A DNA stretch of 64,000 nt from Photobacterium atrarenae (GCF_024380015.1 NZ_CP101508.1:62001-126000); one strand, 5' to 3'. Numbered from the stretch's first letter, positions 27,223-35,815 are shown. Numbers and translations: made by a program. The notes: generated by a model from the sequence alone, not told the origin.

Positions 27223-27588
27223 ATGGCGAATATTGAGTTAGTGGTGACACGGACGCGGCGGCTTGAGCGCTTACTCCGCCAGCACTATCATGCCGAAGGC
27301 AAAGGCCTGCATCAGCTGATCACCAGCTGTGAGCGGCGGCTGCCCCACGAAATTATTCCGACATTGCGCTTTGTCGCTACGGTGCGCAATAAAATTGTGC
27401 ATGAAGATGGGTATCAGTTGGATGATAAAGCCGGGTTTATCGCGGCGTGTAAGGCGTGTGAGGCCGAGCTGACCCCGCGCAGTGGTCGCTTTGTCTGGAC
27501 GATGGCAGCGCTGGTGGTGCTGGGCTTTACTGCCCTGGCACTGTGGTTTTACTCTGAAAATTGGCACCACATTCGTCTGCTGCCCTGA
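27223..27588 (+). CDS. Small DUF4145-like protein with C-terminal membrane anchor
   Basis: 121 residues. The body (residues 15-80) resembles the helical DUF4145 domain (LPHEIIPTLRFVATVRNKIVH, with the RNKxxH motif also seen in HEPN-type folds). A single hydrophobic segment near the end (WTMAALVVLGFTALALWFYS) should anchor it in the inner membrane. AGGAG six bases upstream supports ATG 27223; an in-frame ATG at 27202 would add seven residues. The RNKIVHE motif recalls the Rx4-6H motif of HEPN RNases, but no partner nucleotidyltransferase is present. Function unknown. Confidence 0.75.
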   Translation: MANIELVVTRTRRLERLLRQHYHAEGKGLHQLITSCERRLPHEIIPTLRFVATVRNKIVHEDGYQLDDKAGFIAACKACEAELTPRSGRFVWTMAALVVLGFTALALWFYSENWHHIRLLP

Positions 27589-27675
27589 GCCATGATGTTC
27601 AATCACGCCTCTCCCTGTCGATCCCGTGGCATCTTGCGCTGATGCACAACTCGTTTTATTCCCTGCAAAAATGAA

Positions 27676-27700
27676 AAAAGGTGCCAGAAGGCACCTTTTC
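27676..27700. terminator. Hairpin between the DUF4145-like gene and the 26-codon gene
   Basis: GGTGCC (27680-27685) pairs with GGCACC (27690-27695), flanked by A and T runs on both sides. It can end the plus-strand gene and also the small minus-strand gene that stops at 27719. Confidence 0.8.
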
Positions 27701-27718
27701 CTGAAAATTATTCGAGAC

Positions 27719-27799
27719 TTAGTAGATCACAGGCAGTGTCATGAGGCCAACAACGACGGCAATCATCATAAGCCCTTGTTTTTGGGAAGATGTAAACAT
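27719..27799 (-). CDS. 26-residue single-helix membrane protein
   Basis: The frame reads MFTSSQKQGLMMIAVVVGLM and then TLPVIY before TAA. An AAGGA site lies eight bases before the ATG, a plausible promoter (TTGATC / TAGTAT, 18-base spacer, near 27842-27871) lies upstream on the same strand, and a hairpin stands just after the stop. The polar first nine residues and the hydrophobic remainder give one membrane-spanning helix. It resembles the class of very small inner-membrane proteins such as E. coli YnhF in size and layout, but I cannot assign it to a family with certainty. It is below usual gene-calling cut-offs. Confidence 0.6.
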   Translation of the reverse strand: MFTSSQKQGLMMIAVVVGLMTLPVIY

Positions 27800-28384
27800 A
27801 GAAAAGATCCTTACTGTGCTGTTGTTGGTTAGATGGTAATCATACTAGCACCATTTTGTGGGTTTGATCAAGTTTAGTACTGTATTTGCGATAAAAAATA
27901 AATTTTATCGTGATGTTTTGCGCTTTTTATTGTGGTTTTTTATTGTGGTTGATTTTTGTTTGTCTCGGTTTTTCTCACTGATTCTTGTATTAACCTATTG
28001 ATATAATTTGTTTTTATTTTTGTTGTTATGTCCTTTTGGGTTGTCTGGTTTGGTTTTGTTTTATTTTTGGTGTGATATTTCTTATTGGTTTATCAGTTCT
28101 GTGAATCTCTTGGATTGGTGGCGGTTGGTGGTTGGGTTTTGCACATTGGTTTTGCGCTTTGGTGAATGAATATGCGTTGGTTGGCCATATCCACAAGTTG
28201 AGGTGCTCAGGATGGCATGATTTCATGGGTTTTTGATCGGGCGTTTAAAAGCATGTATTTTCTTATGTTGTTGTCATTAAACATCTTGATATTAAATGAC
28301 TTTATTGTTTTCTTATGCGTCATAATCACCCGGTGATTCCTTTGTTTGTGACCCGAAGTGATACTATGTTTTGTCTCATCGACT
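27800..28384. other. AT-rich, T/G-skewed intergenic stretch
   Basis: The plus strand from about 27900 to 28200 is strongly T and G rich with little A or C, unlike the balanced GC-rich flanks. It contains a perfect 8-base inverted repeat CGATAAAA/TTTTATCG (27889-27910) and a tandem near-repeat TTTTTATTGTGG (27924-27935 and 27937-27948). Open frames here have low-complexity translations and no ribosome sites. I see no gene. Confidence 0.7.
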
Positions 28385-28546
28385 CTATTCATCTTGCACG
28401 GCAGGCGTAAACGTTTGCTATTTGTCTGTTTGAGAACCTTGCGCCAGATGGCGGGAGTGAATCCAATGTGCTTGTCATTTTTTCTCTTTGGCGGCCAGTT
28501 GGCGCAAGCGGATGTAGGGGACAGTGTTTTTATAAGCGGGGTCTAG
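28385..28546 (-). pseudogene. Remnant of a dispersed repeat element with a decayed reading frame
   Basis: On the minus strand a frame is open from a TAG at 28544-28546 through PTSACANWPPKRKNDKHIGF and TPAIWRKVLKQTNSKRLRLP without a stop, continuing to about 28207 as low-complexity sequence. No start or ribosome site exists at the beginning. The plus strand nearby has GGGACAGT (28518-28525) with TATAAGC (28531-28537), and the reverse complements of both words recur at 28589-28604. I recall similar conceptual peptides in many Vibrionaceae intergenic regions, which suggests a transposon- or REP-type remnant; this is memory, not a search. A 6-base hairpin GTCTAG/CTAGAC (28541-28568) follows. Confidence 0.5.
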
Positions 28547-28627
28547 TTCTGACGGTTCGCCGCTAGACAATCCGAAATCGGTTCCTAAACTGTCCCTGCT
28601 TATAACTATAATGATATCGGTGATGTT

Positions 28628-29251
28628 ATGTGGGTTTGGTTAGCCATCTCATTTTCTGCACTTTTACATATAACTGCGGCATATTATGGTCCCAAATGGC
28701 AATATTATCTGTTTAAGCCGTTGACTATGGTACTGCTGCTGATCCTGGCCTGGCAGTCCGGGCTCGACAGTGTTTATCAGCAAGCGATCTTTATCGGCTT
28801 GATCCTGTCGACGTTCGGGGATGTGTTTCTTATGCTGCCCAAGGATCGCTTTATTCAGGGACTGGCGAGCTTTTTGCTGGCCCACACGGCGTACTCTGTG
28901 GCGTTCTGGAGTCAGGTGGACGGTCCGATGGTCTGGTGGTTGCCAGCCATGCTGGTAGGCGGCGGGATCATCGTCTTTTTACTGCTGTTGCCGTCACTGG
29001 GTGCAATGGTGCTGCCGGTCATGGTCTATATTGCGATGATCGTTCAGATGACTTGGGCCGCCGGGGAGTTCTGGTTGACGGTCGGCTCGACGGCTGGCTT
29101 GTTGGCACTGATTGGCGCATTGGTGTTTATTGTCTCGGATACGGTGTTGGCCGTGGATCGGTTTCGCGGTCCCTTCCGCGCATCCACGTCAGTGATTATG
29201 ACCAGCTATTACCTGGCGCAGTCTTTATTTGCGGCAACGCTGCTGGTGTAG
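28628..29251 (+). CDS. yhhN: YhhN/TMEM86-family membrane protein (lysoplasmalogenase type)
   Basis: 207 residues with about eight hydrophobic segments. The family motifs are LFKPLTMVLLL, LILSTFGDVFLMLP and FIVSDTVLAVDRFR with the two conserved Asp-containing segments. Eukaryotic TMEM86 proteins hydrolyse lysoplasmalogen; the bacterial YhhN role is not settled. Start ATG 28628 is 11 bases beyond the element remnant, so that insertion abuts the promoter. In E. coli yhhN follows yhhM; here they are separated by the AT-rich insertion. Confidence 0.87.
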   Translation: MWVWLAISFSALLHITAAYYGPKWQYYLFKPLTMVLLLILAWQSGLDSVYQQAIFIGLILSTFGDVFLMLPKDRFIQGLASFLLAHTAYSVAFWSQVDGPMVWWLPAMLVGGGIIVFLLLLPSLGAMVLPVMVYIAMIVQMTWAAGEFWLTVGSTAGLLALIGALVFIVSDTVLAVDRFRGPFRASTSVIMTSYYLAQSLFAATLLV

Positions 29252-29357
29252 CGGCGCAGTCGCGGTAGACAGCAGACGGCTGTTGCCCGGAGCCCGGTTG
29301 TTCGTAGGGGATTGTCGGGGGACAAGCCGTATGGCCGGATGCTGCAAAGGAGTCATG

Positions 29358-29669
29358 ATGGAGATATCCTGGGTTCGGGTGTATCAGGCGGCCAATAGCC
29401 TGGAGGCCCACAGTCTTAAGGGCATGCTCGAGAGCGAGCAGATTGAGGTGACGCTGAGCGGTGAAAGCCTGTCTGCCGGGGCGGGTGAGCTGCCGATGGA
29501 CGTGGTCCAGGTGTGCCTGTGGGTGCCAGAGACCCAGGTGACGCGGGCCAGAGCCAGGCTCAAAGCCTATGAAGCGGCCGGCGAGGTGGAATGGCAGTGC
29601 CCGGACTGCCGGGAGTGGAATAGCGGCCGGTTTGAGATCTGCTGGCAGTGTGGTGGCGAGAAACCCTAA
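29358..29669 (+). CDS. DUF2007 protein with C-terminal zinc ribbon
   Basis: 103 residues. The N-terminal DUF2007 (putative signal-transducing) domain shows WVRVYQAANSLEAHSLKGML, covering residues 5-24. A short zinc-ribbon follows at the C-terminus: WQCPDCREWN...CWQCG (two CxxC pairs). AAGGAG five bases upstream selects ATG 29358 over ATG 29355. DUF2007 domains have a ferredoxin-like fold and often occur with zinc ribbons; the function is unknown. It lies 106 bases after yhhN on the same strand and may share its transcript. Confidence 0.85.
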   Translation: MEISWVRVYQAANSLEAHSLKGMLESEQIEVTLSGESLSAGAGELPMDVVQVCLWVPETQVTRARARLKAYEAAGEVEWQCPDCREWNSGRFEICWQCGGEKP

Positions 29670-29775
29670 GCTAGAAACATAGTTTTGAAGTACCTGTTTC
29701 TTGCGCTGGGTCAAACCCCCTGGTGCTGGCTGTGTTTTAATCGGGTTCTCTGAATTAACCCAGGCGAGAATGACC

Positions 29776-30015
29776 ATGACTTCAATCCATGCCCACACGG
29801 TGCTCAACCTGCTCCTGGCCGCAGAAACCCCATATAGCGAGCAGTCTCTGCAGCAGGCGATCACAGCCGAATATGGCGAAGATGTTCGGTTTCACACCTG
29901 CAGCTTGCAAGATTTGACGCTAGAAGCGTTACTGATTTTTTTCCTTGAACGCGGCAAAGTCATTCGCGAAGGTGATGCCATTGTGGCCAACCCGGCGATG
30001 ATGTGCAGCCATTAA
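29776..30015 (+). CDS. yecH: YecH-family small metal-binding protein
   Basis: 79 residues. It matches E. coli YecH in MTSIHAHTVLNLLL at the start, in ARFHTC-like VRFHTCSLQDLT in the middle, and in the terminal MMCSH resembling KICRH. Conserved His and Cys residues (His 5, His 7, HTC at 43-45, C-terminal CxH) explain the annotation as metal-binding, but neither the metal nor the role is known. The ATG at 29776 is used because it aligns with the YecH start; ATG 29770 would add two residues. It is a single gene. Confidence 0.88.
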   Translation: MTSIHAHTVLNLLLAAETPYSEQSLQQAITAEYGEDVRFHTCSLQDLTLEALLIFFLERGKVIREGDAIVANPAMMCSH

Positions 30016-30172
30016 GCGCTCCCTCGTCGTAGTTTAAACCTTGCTCAGGTGGTAAAAAAGTCGCCACCTGAGTGCTCAGTTGTTATACTCACCTGCCGTT
30101 GCTCGGCTGTCTGGCCGATGCTTCTCATAATCCTTTTCTTCTGAATATTTTTCTCTGTTTGAGGTCTGCACT

Positions 30173-30766
30173 GTGGAAATTATCTCTGCAGCGGTCATGC
30201 TGTTTCTGATCATGGACCCGCTCGGCAATTTGCCGGTCATGCTGTCGATTTTGCGCCATATTGAGCCGAAAAGGCGGCGAATAATCATGATCCGAGAGCT
30301 CTTTATTGCGCTGGTGATCTTGTTGGCGTTCCTGTTCGGCGGCCAGAAAATGCTCAATTTTCTTCATGTCTCCACGGAAACGGTCAGTATTTCCGGTGGC
30401 ATTATTCTGTTTCTGATCGCGATTCGGATGATTTTCCCGACGCCGGGCGGAGTGACCGGGCTGGCCGCGGGCGAGGAGCCCTTTATTGTACCGATGGCAA
30501 TCCCGATGATTGCCGGGCCCTCGGTGCTGGCGTCGTTGCTGCTGCTGTCCAATCAGGAGCCGGGCCGGGTCGGGGATTGGGTGATCGCTGTGCTGCTGGC
30601 CTGGGGAGCAACCTTTGTGATTTTGATGTTCTACGAGGTGTTCAACCGCCTACTGGGAGAGAAAGGACTCAAAGCCGTGGAGCGGTTGATGGGGCTGTTG
30701 CTGATCATGATCTCGACCCAGATGTTTCTGGACGGGATCCGCAAGTTCTTCCAGTTGGGTGCTTAA
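30173..30766 (+). CDS. yhgN: MarC-family membrane protein YhgN
   Basis: 197 residues with six hydrophobic segments: MEIISAAVMLFLIMDPLGNL at the start, ETVSISGGIILFLIAIRMIF, EEPFIVPMAIPMIAGPSVLA, and ERLMGLLLIMISTQMFLDGI near the end. This matches E. coli YhgN rather than MarC or SnatA. The family is described as transport-like, but no substrate is established. GTG 30173 is the start, with GAGGT seven bases upstream. It stands alone, convergent with yhhL. Confidence 0.92.
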   Translation: MEIISAAVMLFLIMDPLGNLPVMLSILRHIEPKRRRIIMIRELFIALVILLAFLFGGQKMLNFLHVSTETVSISGGIILFLIAIRMIFPTPGGVTGLAAGEEPFIVPMAIPMIAGPSVLASLLLLSNQEPGRVGDWVIAVLLAWGATFVILMFYEVFNRLLGEKGLKAVERLMGLLLIMISTQMFLDGIRKFFQLGA

Positions 30767-30813
30767 GCGGCGAGTCATGGAAAGCGCGAGGCCTGTTAGG
30801 GCCCCGCGTTAGG

Positions 30814-31080
30814 TTACATCATGTGCTTGCGGCGAATATCGAGCAGGGCGAAAATGCCGAAAATCAAAATGGACCACTTTTCCCAGCGGCTCATTGAAAT
30901 TTTGTCGCCGAAGGCGCCGATAAAAATCAGCATCTGCAGGCCGTGCATCATCAGCAGAAAGCCGGTCATGATATACAGGGCCATCGCCGCGACGCCCGGG
31001 AAGGGATAGAAAATGTTGATGAGCAGAACCAGCCAGACAAAGCCGATGGCTGCTTTCGCCAGGGTAATAAGCGCTTTCAT
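30814..31080 (-). CDS. yhhL: DUF1145 membrane protein YhhL
   Basis: 88 residues with two or three hydrophobic segments (TLAKAAIGFVWLVLLINIFY, then MALYIMTGFLLMMHGLQMLI), matching DUF1145/YhhL. Its start codon overlaps the rsmD stop by four bases, so the two are translationally coupled, the order known in enterics. Function unknown. Confidence 0.9.
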   Translation of the reverse strand: MKALITLAKAAIGFVWLVLLINIFYPFPGVAAMALYIMTGFLLMMHGLQMLIFIGAFGDKISMSRWEKWSILIFGIFALLDIRRKHMM

Positions 31081-31682
31081 GTTGCGTCTCTCTCGTAGAG
31101 CCGGTAGCTGACTTGACCGGCGGTTTTTTCCTTGAATAAATGCCAGTGGGCCGGCGTTTCCGGCAAGCCCAGCTCTTTTTCCGCCTCAATGTAAATGATG
31201 GCCTTGGGGGCCAGCCAGCCATTGTTTTCCAGCCGTGCAATCACATCTTGCAGTAAATGCTTGCGAAAAGGCGGATCTATAAAGATGATATCAAATGGTG
31301 TGCCCGGTTTGTCGAGAAAAGCCAGGCTGTCGGTTTGATGGATACGGGCATTGTCAGCCCCCAGGGTCTGGCGGTTTTTTTCCAGTTGCGCAGCCGCCTG
31401 GCGATCCAGTTCCAGCATGGTGACGCTGTCGACCCCGCGGGAGAGGGCCTCGAAGCTCAGGCTGCCGCTGCCGGTAAACAGATCCAGGCAGTTCGCCTGA
31501 TACAAATCGGGGGCCAACCAGTTAAAGACGGTTTCTTTGACCCGATCGGTCGTTGGTCGGAGACCTTCAACATCGTGTACCGGCAGTTTGCGTCCGCGCC
31601 AGCGACCGCCGATGATCCTTACGACCCCTTCCCGGCGGTGATCGGGCTGATTTCGCCCGGATTGTTGCCTGCGTCTCGTCAT
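31077..31682 (-). CDS. rsmD: 16S rRNA (guanine966-N2)-methyltransferase RsmD
   Basis: 201 residues. The S-adenosylmethionine motif LDLFTGSGSLSFEALSRG and the catalytic N6/N2-methylase motif DIIFIDPPF are visible, after the family start VRIIGGRWRGRKLPV. It methylates G966 of 16S rRNA in 30S subunits. ATG 31682 starts MTRRRQQSGRNQ; the frame extends upstream to 31736 without a ribosome site and would overlap the ftsY promoter. The gene is divergent from ftsY and coupled to yhhL, as in E. coli. Confidence 0.94.
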   Translation of the reverse strand: MTRRRQQSGRNQPDHRREGVVRIIGGRWRGRKLPVHDVEGLRPTTDRVKETVFNWLAPDLYQANCLDLFTGSGSLSFEALSRGVDSVTMLELDRQAAAQLEKNRQTLGADNARIHQTDSLAFLDKPGTPFDIIFIDPPFRKHLLQDVIARLENNGWLAPKAIIYIEAEKELGLPETPAHWHLFKEKTAGQVSYRLYERDAT

Positions 31683-31766
31683 AGATTTATTCGACCGTTG
31701 AGAAAATGTTAGTATACAGCAGTTTTTAAGCTGCAAATTGTACCAATCAAGCTTTAGGATTTGCCA

Positions 31767-33113
31767 ATGGCAGAAAAAAAGAAACGCGGATTATTTTCGT
31801 GGCTGGGTTTTGGTTCCGAAGAACAGGCCGAGCAAACAGAGCAACAAGCCACCCAGGCTGAAGGGAAAGAACAGCAAGAGGCTGCGCCGGCGCTGACGCC
31901 GCAGGATGAAGCGACCGAGCAGCCAGCGCAGGAACAGTCCGCGCCAGACGCAGGGCTGCAAGAAACAAAACCAGCAGAAGCAAGCCATGACGAGACAGCG
32001 CAGGCCGATGTATCGGCAGCAAGTGCAGAGCCCGTCGCGGAGCGCAAAGCGCCGGCCTCTGAAGAAGCCACTGCGTCCGAAGCACCGGTTGACGCTGAAG
32101 TGGCCACGGTGGTCCAGGAGACAGCAACAGAAGATACGGCGGCAGAAAGCGAGCAAGGGCTGGCGGCTGCGGAGCAGGATAAACCGAAAAGTGAAGGTTT
32201 CTTCGCTCGCTTGATGCGTGGTCTGAAGAAAACCAAAACCAATATCGGTTCCGGCTTTGTCGGATTGTTCCGCGGCAAGCAGATCGACGACGATTTGTTT
32301 GAAGAGCTGGAAGAGCAACTGCTGGTGTCCGATGTCGGGATGGATACTACGCTCAAGATTATTGAGAGCCTGACCGAAAAAGCTGATCGCAAATCCCTGA
32401 AGGATGGCGAAGCCTTATACGGTTTGCTCAAAGAAGAGCTGGGTGAGATGCTGACGCAAGTCGAACAGCCACTGGTGATCGACACCACCCGCAAGCCTTA
32501 TGTGATCCTGATGGTCGGGGTCAACGGGGTCGGGAAAACCACCACTATCGGCAAGCTGGCCAAGCAGTTCCAGAGTCAGGGTAAATCTGTGATGCTGGCT
32601 GCCGGGGATACCTTCCGCGCCGCGGCGGTGGAGCAGTTGCAGGTGTGGGGCGAGCGCAATAATGTCCCTGTGGTTGCCCAGCACACCGGGGCCGACAGTG
32701 CGTCGGTGATCTTCGATGCCATCGAGTCGGCCCGCGCCAAAAATGTGGATGTGGTGATTGCCGATACGGCTGGTCGCCTGCAGAACAAGAGCAACCTGAT
32801 GGAAGAGCTGCGCAAGATTGTGCGGGTGATGAAGAAAGTCGACCCGCAGGCGCCGCATGAAATCATGCTAACGGTCGATGCCGGCACCGGGCAGAATGCG
32901 ATCAGCCAGGCCAAGTTGTTCAGCGAAGTGGCGCCGGTGACCGGGATCACCCTGACCAAGCTGGACGGGACCGCCAAGGGCGGGGTCATTTTTGCCATTG
33001 CCGATCAGTTCAACATTCCGATCCGCTACATCGGCATCGGCGAGGGGATCGACGATCTCCGTCCGTTTGCGGCCAATGAGTTTATTGAAGCACTCTTTAG
33101 TGACGAGGAGTAA
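31767..33113 (+). CDS. ftsY: Signal recognition particle receptor FtsY
   Basis: 448 residues. An acidic Glu/Ala/Gln-rich A domain (about 15-150) follows the N-terminal membrane-targeting motif KKKRGLFSWLGFG. The NG GTPase part shows G1 GVNGVGKTTTIGK (about 249-261), DTAGRLQNKSNLMEEL, and TKLDGTAKGG. FtsY docks ribosome-nascent-chain-SRP complexes at the translocon. ATG 31767 is used; the upstream TTG at 31761 adds only two residues. The downstream ftsE starts three bases after its stop, and ftsX overlaps ftsE, giving the classical ftsYEX operon. Confidence 0.97.
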   Translation: MAEKKKRGLFSWLGFGSEEQAEQTEQQATQAEGKEQQEAAPALTPQDEATEQPAQEQSAPDAGLQETKPAEASHDETAQADVSAASAEPVAERKAPASEEATASEAPVDAEVATVVQETATEDTAAESEQGLAAAEQDKPKSEGFFARLMRGLKKTKTNIGSGFVGLFRGKQIDDDLFEELEEQLLVSDVGMDTTLKIIESLTEKADRKSLKDGEALYGLLKEELGEMLTQVEQPLVIDTTRKPYVILMVGVNGVGKTTTIGKLAKQFQSQGKSVMLAAGDTFRAAAVEQLQVWGERNNVPVVAQHTGADSASVIFDAIESARAKNVDVVIADTAGRLQNKSNLMEELRKIVRVMKKVDPQAPHEIMLTVDAGTGQNAISQAKLFSEVAPVTGITLTKLDGTAKGGVIFAIADQFNIPIRYIGIGEGIDDLRPFAANEFIEALFSDEE

Positions 33114-33116
33114 ATC

Positions 33117-33785
33117 GTGATCCGGTTTCAGCAGGTCAGTAAAGCTTATCGGGGCGGGCGCCAGGCCCTGCAAAAAGTGGATTTCCACCTTCAACCGGCG
33201 GAAATGGCGTTTCTAACCGGGCACTCCGGTGCAGGTAAGAGTACCCTGCTGAAACTCATTTGTGCCATTGAACGGCCGAGTGATGGCCAGATTTTCTTCA
33301 ATGGCCATGATATTACCCGGATTGAAAATAAGCACATCCCGTTTTTGCGCCGCAATATCGGGATTATTTTCCAGGATCACAAGCTGCTGATGGACCGCAG
33401 TATCTACGACAACGTGGCCCTGCCGCTGCGGGTCGAGCTGGCCTCAGAAACCGAGATTAAACGCCGGGTGTCGGCGGCGCTGGATAAAGTCGGGCTGCTC
33501 GATAAAGCCCGCTGCCTGCCGCTGCAGCTCTCCGGCGGTGAGCAGCAACGGGTCGGTATCGCCCGCGCCGTGGTCAACAAGCCCCGGCTGTTGCTGGCCG
33601 ATGAGCCGACCGGGAACCTGGATGCGGCTCTGTCACAGCAGGTGATGCAGCTGTTTGAAGAGTTTAACCGGGTGGGGGTCAGCGTGCTGATGGCTACCCA
33701 TGATACCTCGCTGCTCAGTACCCACCATTATCGACGCCTGGACCTGCACCAGGGGCACTTGAGGGAGGTTGCTCGTGGCGCGTAA
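33117..33785 (+). CDS. ftsE: Cell-division ABC-transporter ATPase FtsE
   Basis: 222 residues. Walker A GHSGAGKS (35-42), Q-loop in [12 protein letters not shown], signature [14 protein letters not shown] and Walker [13 protein letters not shown] are intact. FtsE with FtsX forms a division-site complex that controls periplasmic murein hydrolase activation through EnvC. The start is GTG 33117, three bases behind ftsY; the protein then reads [11 protein letters not shown] like E. coli FtsE. The 3' end overlaps ftsX by 11 bases. Confidence 0.97.
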   Translation: MIRFQQVSKAYRGGRQALQKVDFHLQPAEMAFLTGHSGAGKSTLLKLICAIERPSDGQIFFNGHDITRIENKHIPFLRRNIGIIFQDHKLLMDRSIYDNVALPLRVELASETEIKRRVSAALDKVGLLDKARCLPLQLSGGEQQRVGIARAVVNKPRLLLADEPTGNLDAALSQQVMQLFEEFNRVGVSVLMATHDTSLLSTHHYRRLDLHQGHLREVARGA

Positions 33786-34701
33786 ACAACCCGGCTTTTT
33801 TGCCGTGCATAAGATGCAATGCATCGGGGCGCTGTCTGAGATGAAGCGACGGCCACTGGGCAATCTGCTGACTCTGGCGGTGCTGGCCTTTGCCCTCACG
33901 TTGCCGGCCAGTTTCTACCTGCTGGCGAAAAATATCACCTTGGTAGCCCAGGCCTGGCAGAGCCCGACCCAGTTAACTGTGTATCTGGCGCCGCAACTGC
34001 CGCAGAGCACGGCGACCCAGCTTACCGAGCAACTGGCCGCCTGGCCTGAAGTGGAAGACGTGCGCTATATCTCGCCGCAGCAGGGACTGGAAGAGTTTCG
34101 TGAGCAGGCCGGATTTGCCCAGGCGCTGACCCTGCTGGAGGAAAACCCGCTGCCGGCCGTGGTAGTGATCCGCCCGATCACGGCGTGGCAGGGCAATGAG
34201 CAGGCCACTCAGCTGGCGGCGAAGTTACGTGCCGAGCCGGATGTGGATGAAGTTCGGCTCGACAGTGACTGGCTGCAACGTCTGGCGGCGATCAAGTCGC
34301 TGGCCATCACGCTGGCCGCGCTGATCTCCGGCCTGATGTTGTTCTCGGTCTTCCTGATCGTCGGCAATACCCTGCGGTTGCAGGTCCTGAACCAGAAAGA
34401 TGAGATCCAGGTGATGAAGCTGGTGGGCGCTACCGACAGCTTTATTTTGCGTCCATACCTGTACACCGGGGCCTGGTATGGCCTACTGGGCGGGATCGCC
34501 GCTTGGGTGCTGGCGGCGATCATCACTATACTGCTAGATGGTGCGGTCGCGCAGTTGGCCACGCTGTATGACAGCGGGTTCCGGTTGGTGGGATTGAGCT
34601 GGGATGAAACCCTGATCCTGCTGATGACGGCTGCGTTTCTCGGGCTGCTGGCGGCCCGGTTATCGGCCGGACGCCACTTGAAAGAAATTGAACCTGTGTG
34701 A
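33775..34701 (+). CDS. ftsX: Cell-division membrane protein FtsX
   Basis: 308 residues with four hydrophobic segments, one near residue 35 (LLTLAVLAFALTLPASFYLL) and three in the second half, separated by the large periplasmic loop that contacts EnvC in other species. The conserved VMKLVGATDSFILRPYLYTG lies before the third segment. GTG 33775 is chosen, with GGAGG six bases upstream; TTG 33769 is less likely. Overlap with ftsE suggests coupling. rpoH follows 132 bases later with its own promoter region. Confidence 0.95.
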   Translation: MARKQPGFFAVHKMQCIGALSEMKRRPLGNLLTLAVLAFALTLPASFYLLAKNITLVAQAWQSPTQLTVYLAPQLPQSTATQLTEQLAAWPEVEDVRYISPQQGLEEFREQAGFAQALTLLEENPLPAVVVIRPITAWQGNEQATQLAAKLRAEPDVDEVRLDSDWLQRLAAIKSLAITLAALISGLMLFSVFLIVGNTLRLQVLNQKDEIQVMKLVGATDSFILRPYLYTGAWYGLLGGIAAWVLAAIITILLDGAVAQLATLYDSGFRLVGLSWDETLILLMTAAFLGLLAARLSAGRHLKEIEPV

Positions 34702-34833
34702 CGTTTCGGACTCTATAGATGGGCCATGTGACGGGAAATTACATGGCCGACTTGCAATGACGGCCACTTTGCGGGCATCATTACGGGTTATAGCAATGTT
34801 CCATCTGTATACAAAACACACGAGGTTTGTTGA

Positions 34834-35694
34834 ATGGCACAAGAAATGACTTCATTGGCGTTAGTTTCCTCAGACAGCCTGGACAGTTACGTTCAGAGTG
34901 TCAACAGCTACCCGATGCTGTCGGCGGAGCAGGAGCGTGAGCTGGCTGAGCGTCTGCATTATGATGGCGATATCGATGCGGCCAAGTCCCTGGTCATGTC
35001 CCACTTGCGCTTCGTAGTGCATGTCGCGCGCGGTTATTCCGGTTATGGCCTGCCGATGGCAGATCTGGTTCAGGAAGGCAACATCGGCCTGATGAAGGCG
35101 GTGAAGCGTTTCAATCCGGAAGTCGGTGTGCGCCTGGTGTCGTTTGCGGTCCACTGGATCAAGGCTGAAATTCACGAGTACGTGCTGCGCAACTGGCGGA
35201 TCGTCAAAGTCGCGACCACCAAAGCCCAGCGCAAATTATTTTTCAATCTGCGCAAGGCGAAAAAGCGCCTGGGCTGGTTCAATAACGACGAAGTCAACAT
35301 GGTTGCCGAGCAGCTCGGGGTCGATGCCAGCGAAGTCCGTGAGATGGAATCCCGTCTGGCGGCCCAGGATCCGACTTTTGAGAGCCCGGTCGATGATGAT
35401 GATCGCGACAGCGGCTTCAGCGCCCCGGTCTATTTCCTGGAAGATAAATCGTCCGACGTGGCCCTGAGTTATGAAGAGAATAACTGGGAGAGCCATGCCA
35501 CCAACCGGTTGTCGCAGGCGCTGGCCTGTCTTGATGAGCGGAGTCAGCACATTGTCCGCTCGCGCTGGCTGGATGAGCAGAAGACCACCTTGCAGGAGCT
35601 GGCAGAGCATTATGGCGTTTCTGCAGAAAGGATCCGTCAGCTTGAGAAAAATGCGATGAAAAAGCTCAAAGAAGCGGTGGGTGACAGCCTCTGA
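34834..35694 (+). CDS. rpoH: Heat-shock sigma factor RpoH (sigma 32)
   Basis: 286 residues. Region 2 ([40 protein letters not shown]), the RpoH box [17 protein letters not shown] and region 4 ([20 protein letters not shown]) are all present. Sigma 32 directs transcription of chaperone and protease genes; its synthesis in E. coli is controlled by an RNA thermosensor at the start of the coding region. ATG 34834 is preceded by GAGG. Position after ftsYEX is conserved. A strong terminator follows. Confidence 0.97.
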   Translation: MAQEMTSLALVSSDSLDSYVQSVNSYPMLSAEQERELAERLHYDGDIDAAKSLVMSHLRFVVHVARGYSGYGLPMADLVQEGNIGLMKAVKRFNPEVGVRLVSFAVHWIKAEIHEYVLRNWRIVKVATTKAQRKLFFNLRKAKKRLGWFNNDEVNMVAEQLGVDASEVREMESRLAAQDPTFESPVDDDDRDSGFSAPVYFLEDKSSDVALSYEENNWESHATNRLSQALACLDERSQHIVRSRWLDEQKTTLQELAEHYGVSAERIRQLEKNAMKKLKEAVGDSL

Positions 35695-35731
35695 GGATCC
35701 TCAGGAAGTATCCACAATACTGAGCACAAGG

Positions 35732-35755
35732 AACCGGCCTAACGCCGGTTTTTTT
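35732..35755 (+). terminator. Intrinsic terminator of rpoH
   Basis: AACCGGC (35732-35738) pairs with GCCGGTT (35744-35750) and runs into seven T. It lies 38 bases after the stop. Confidence 0.92.
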
Positions 35756-35815
35756 GTGCCTGATTTCTGGGAACTAGTTCACGTTTTGGGGTTGAAACAG
35801 AGCTGTATACCAATC

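Noticed and set aside
28026..28226. 66-codon minus-strand frame in the T/G-skewed island
   Set aside because: The Gln/Pro/Lys/Thr-rich translation reflects the strand skew; no start signal.
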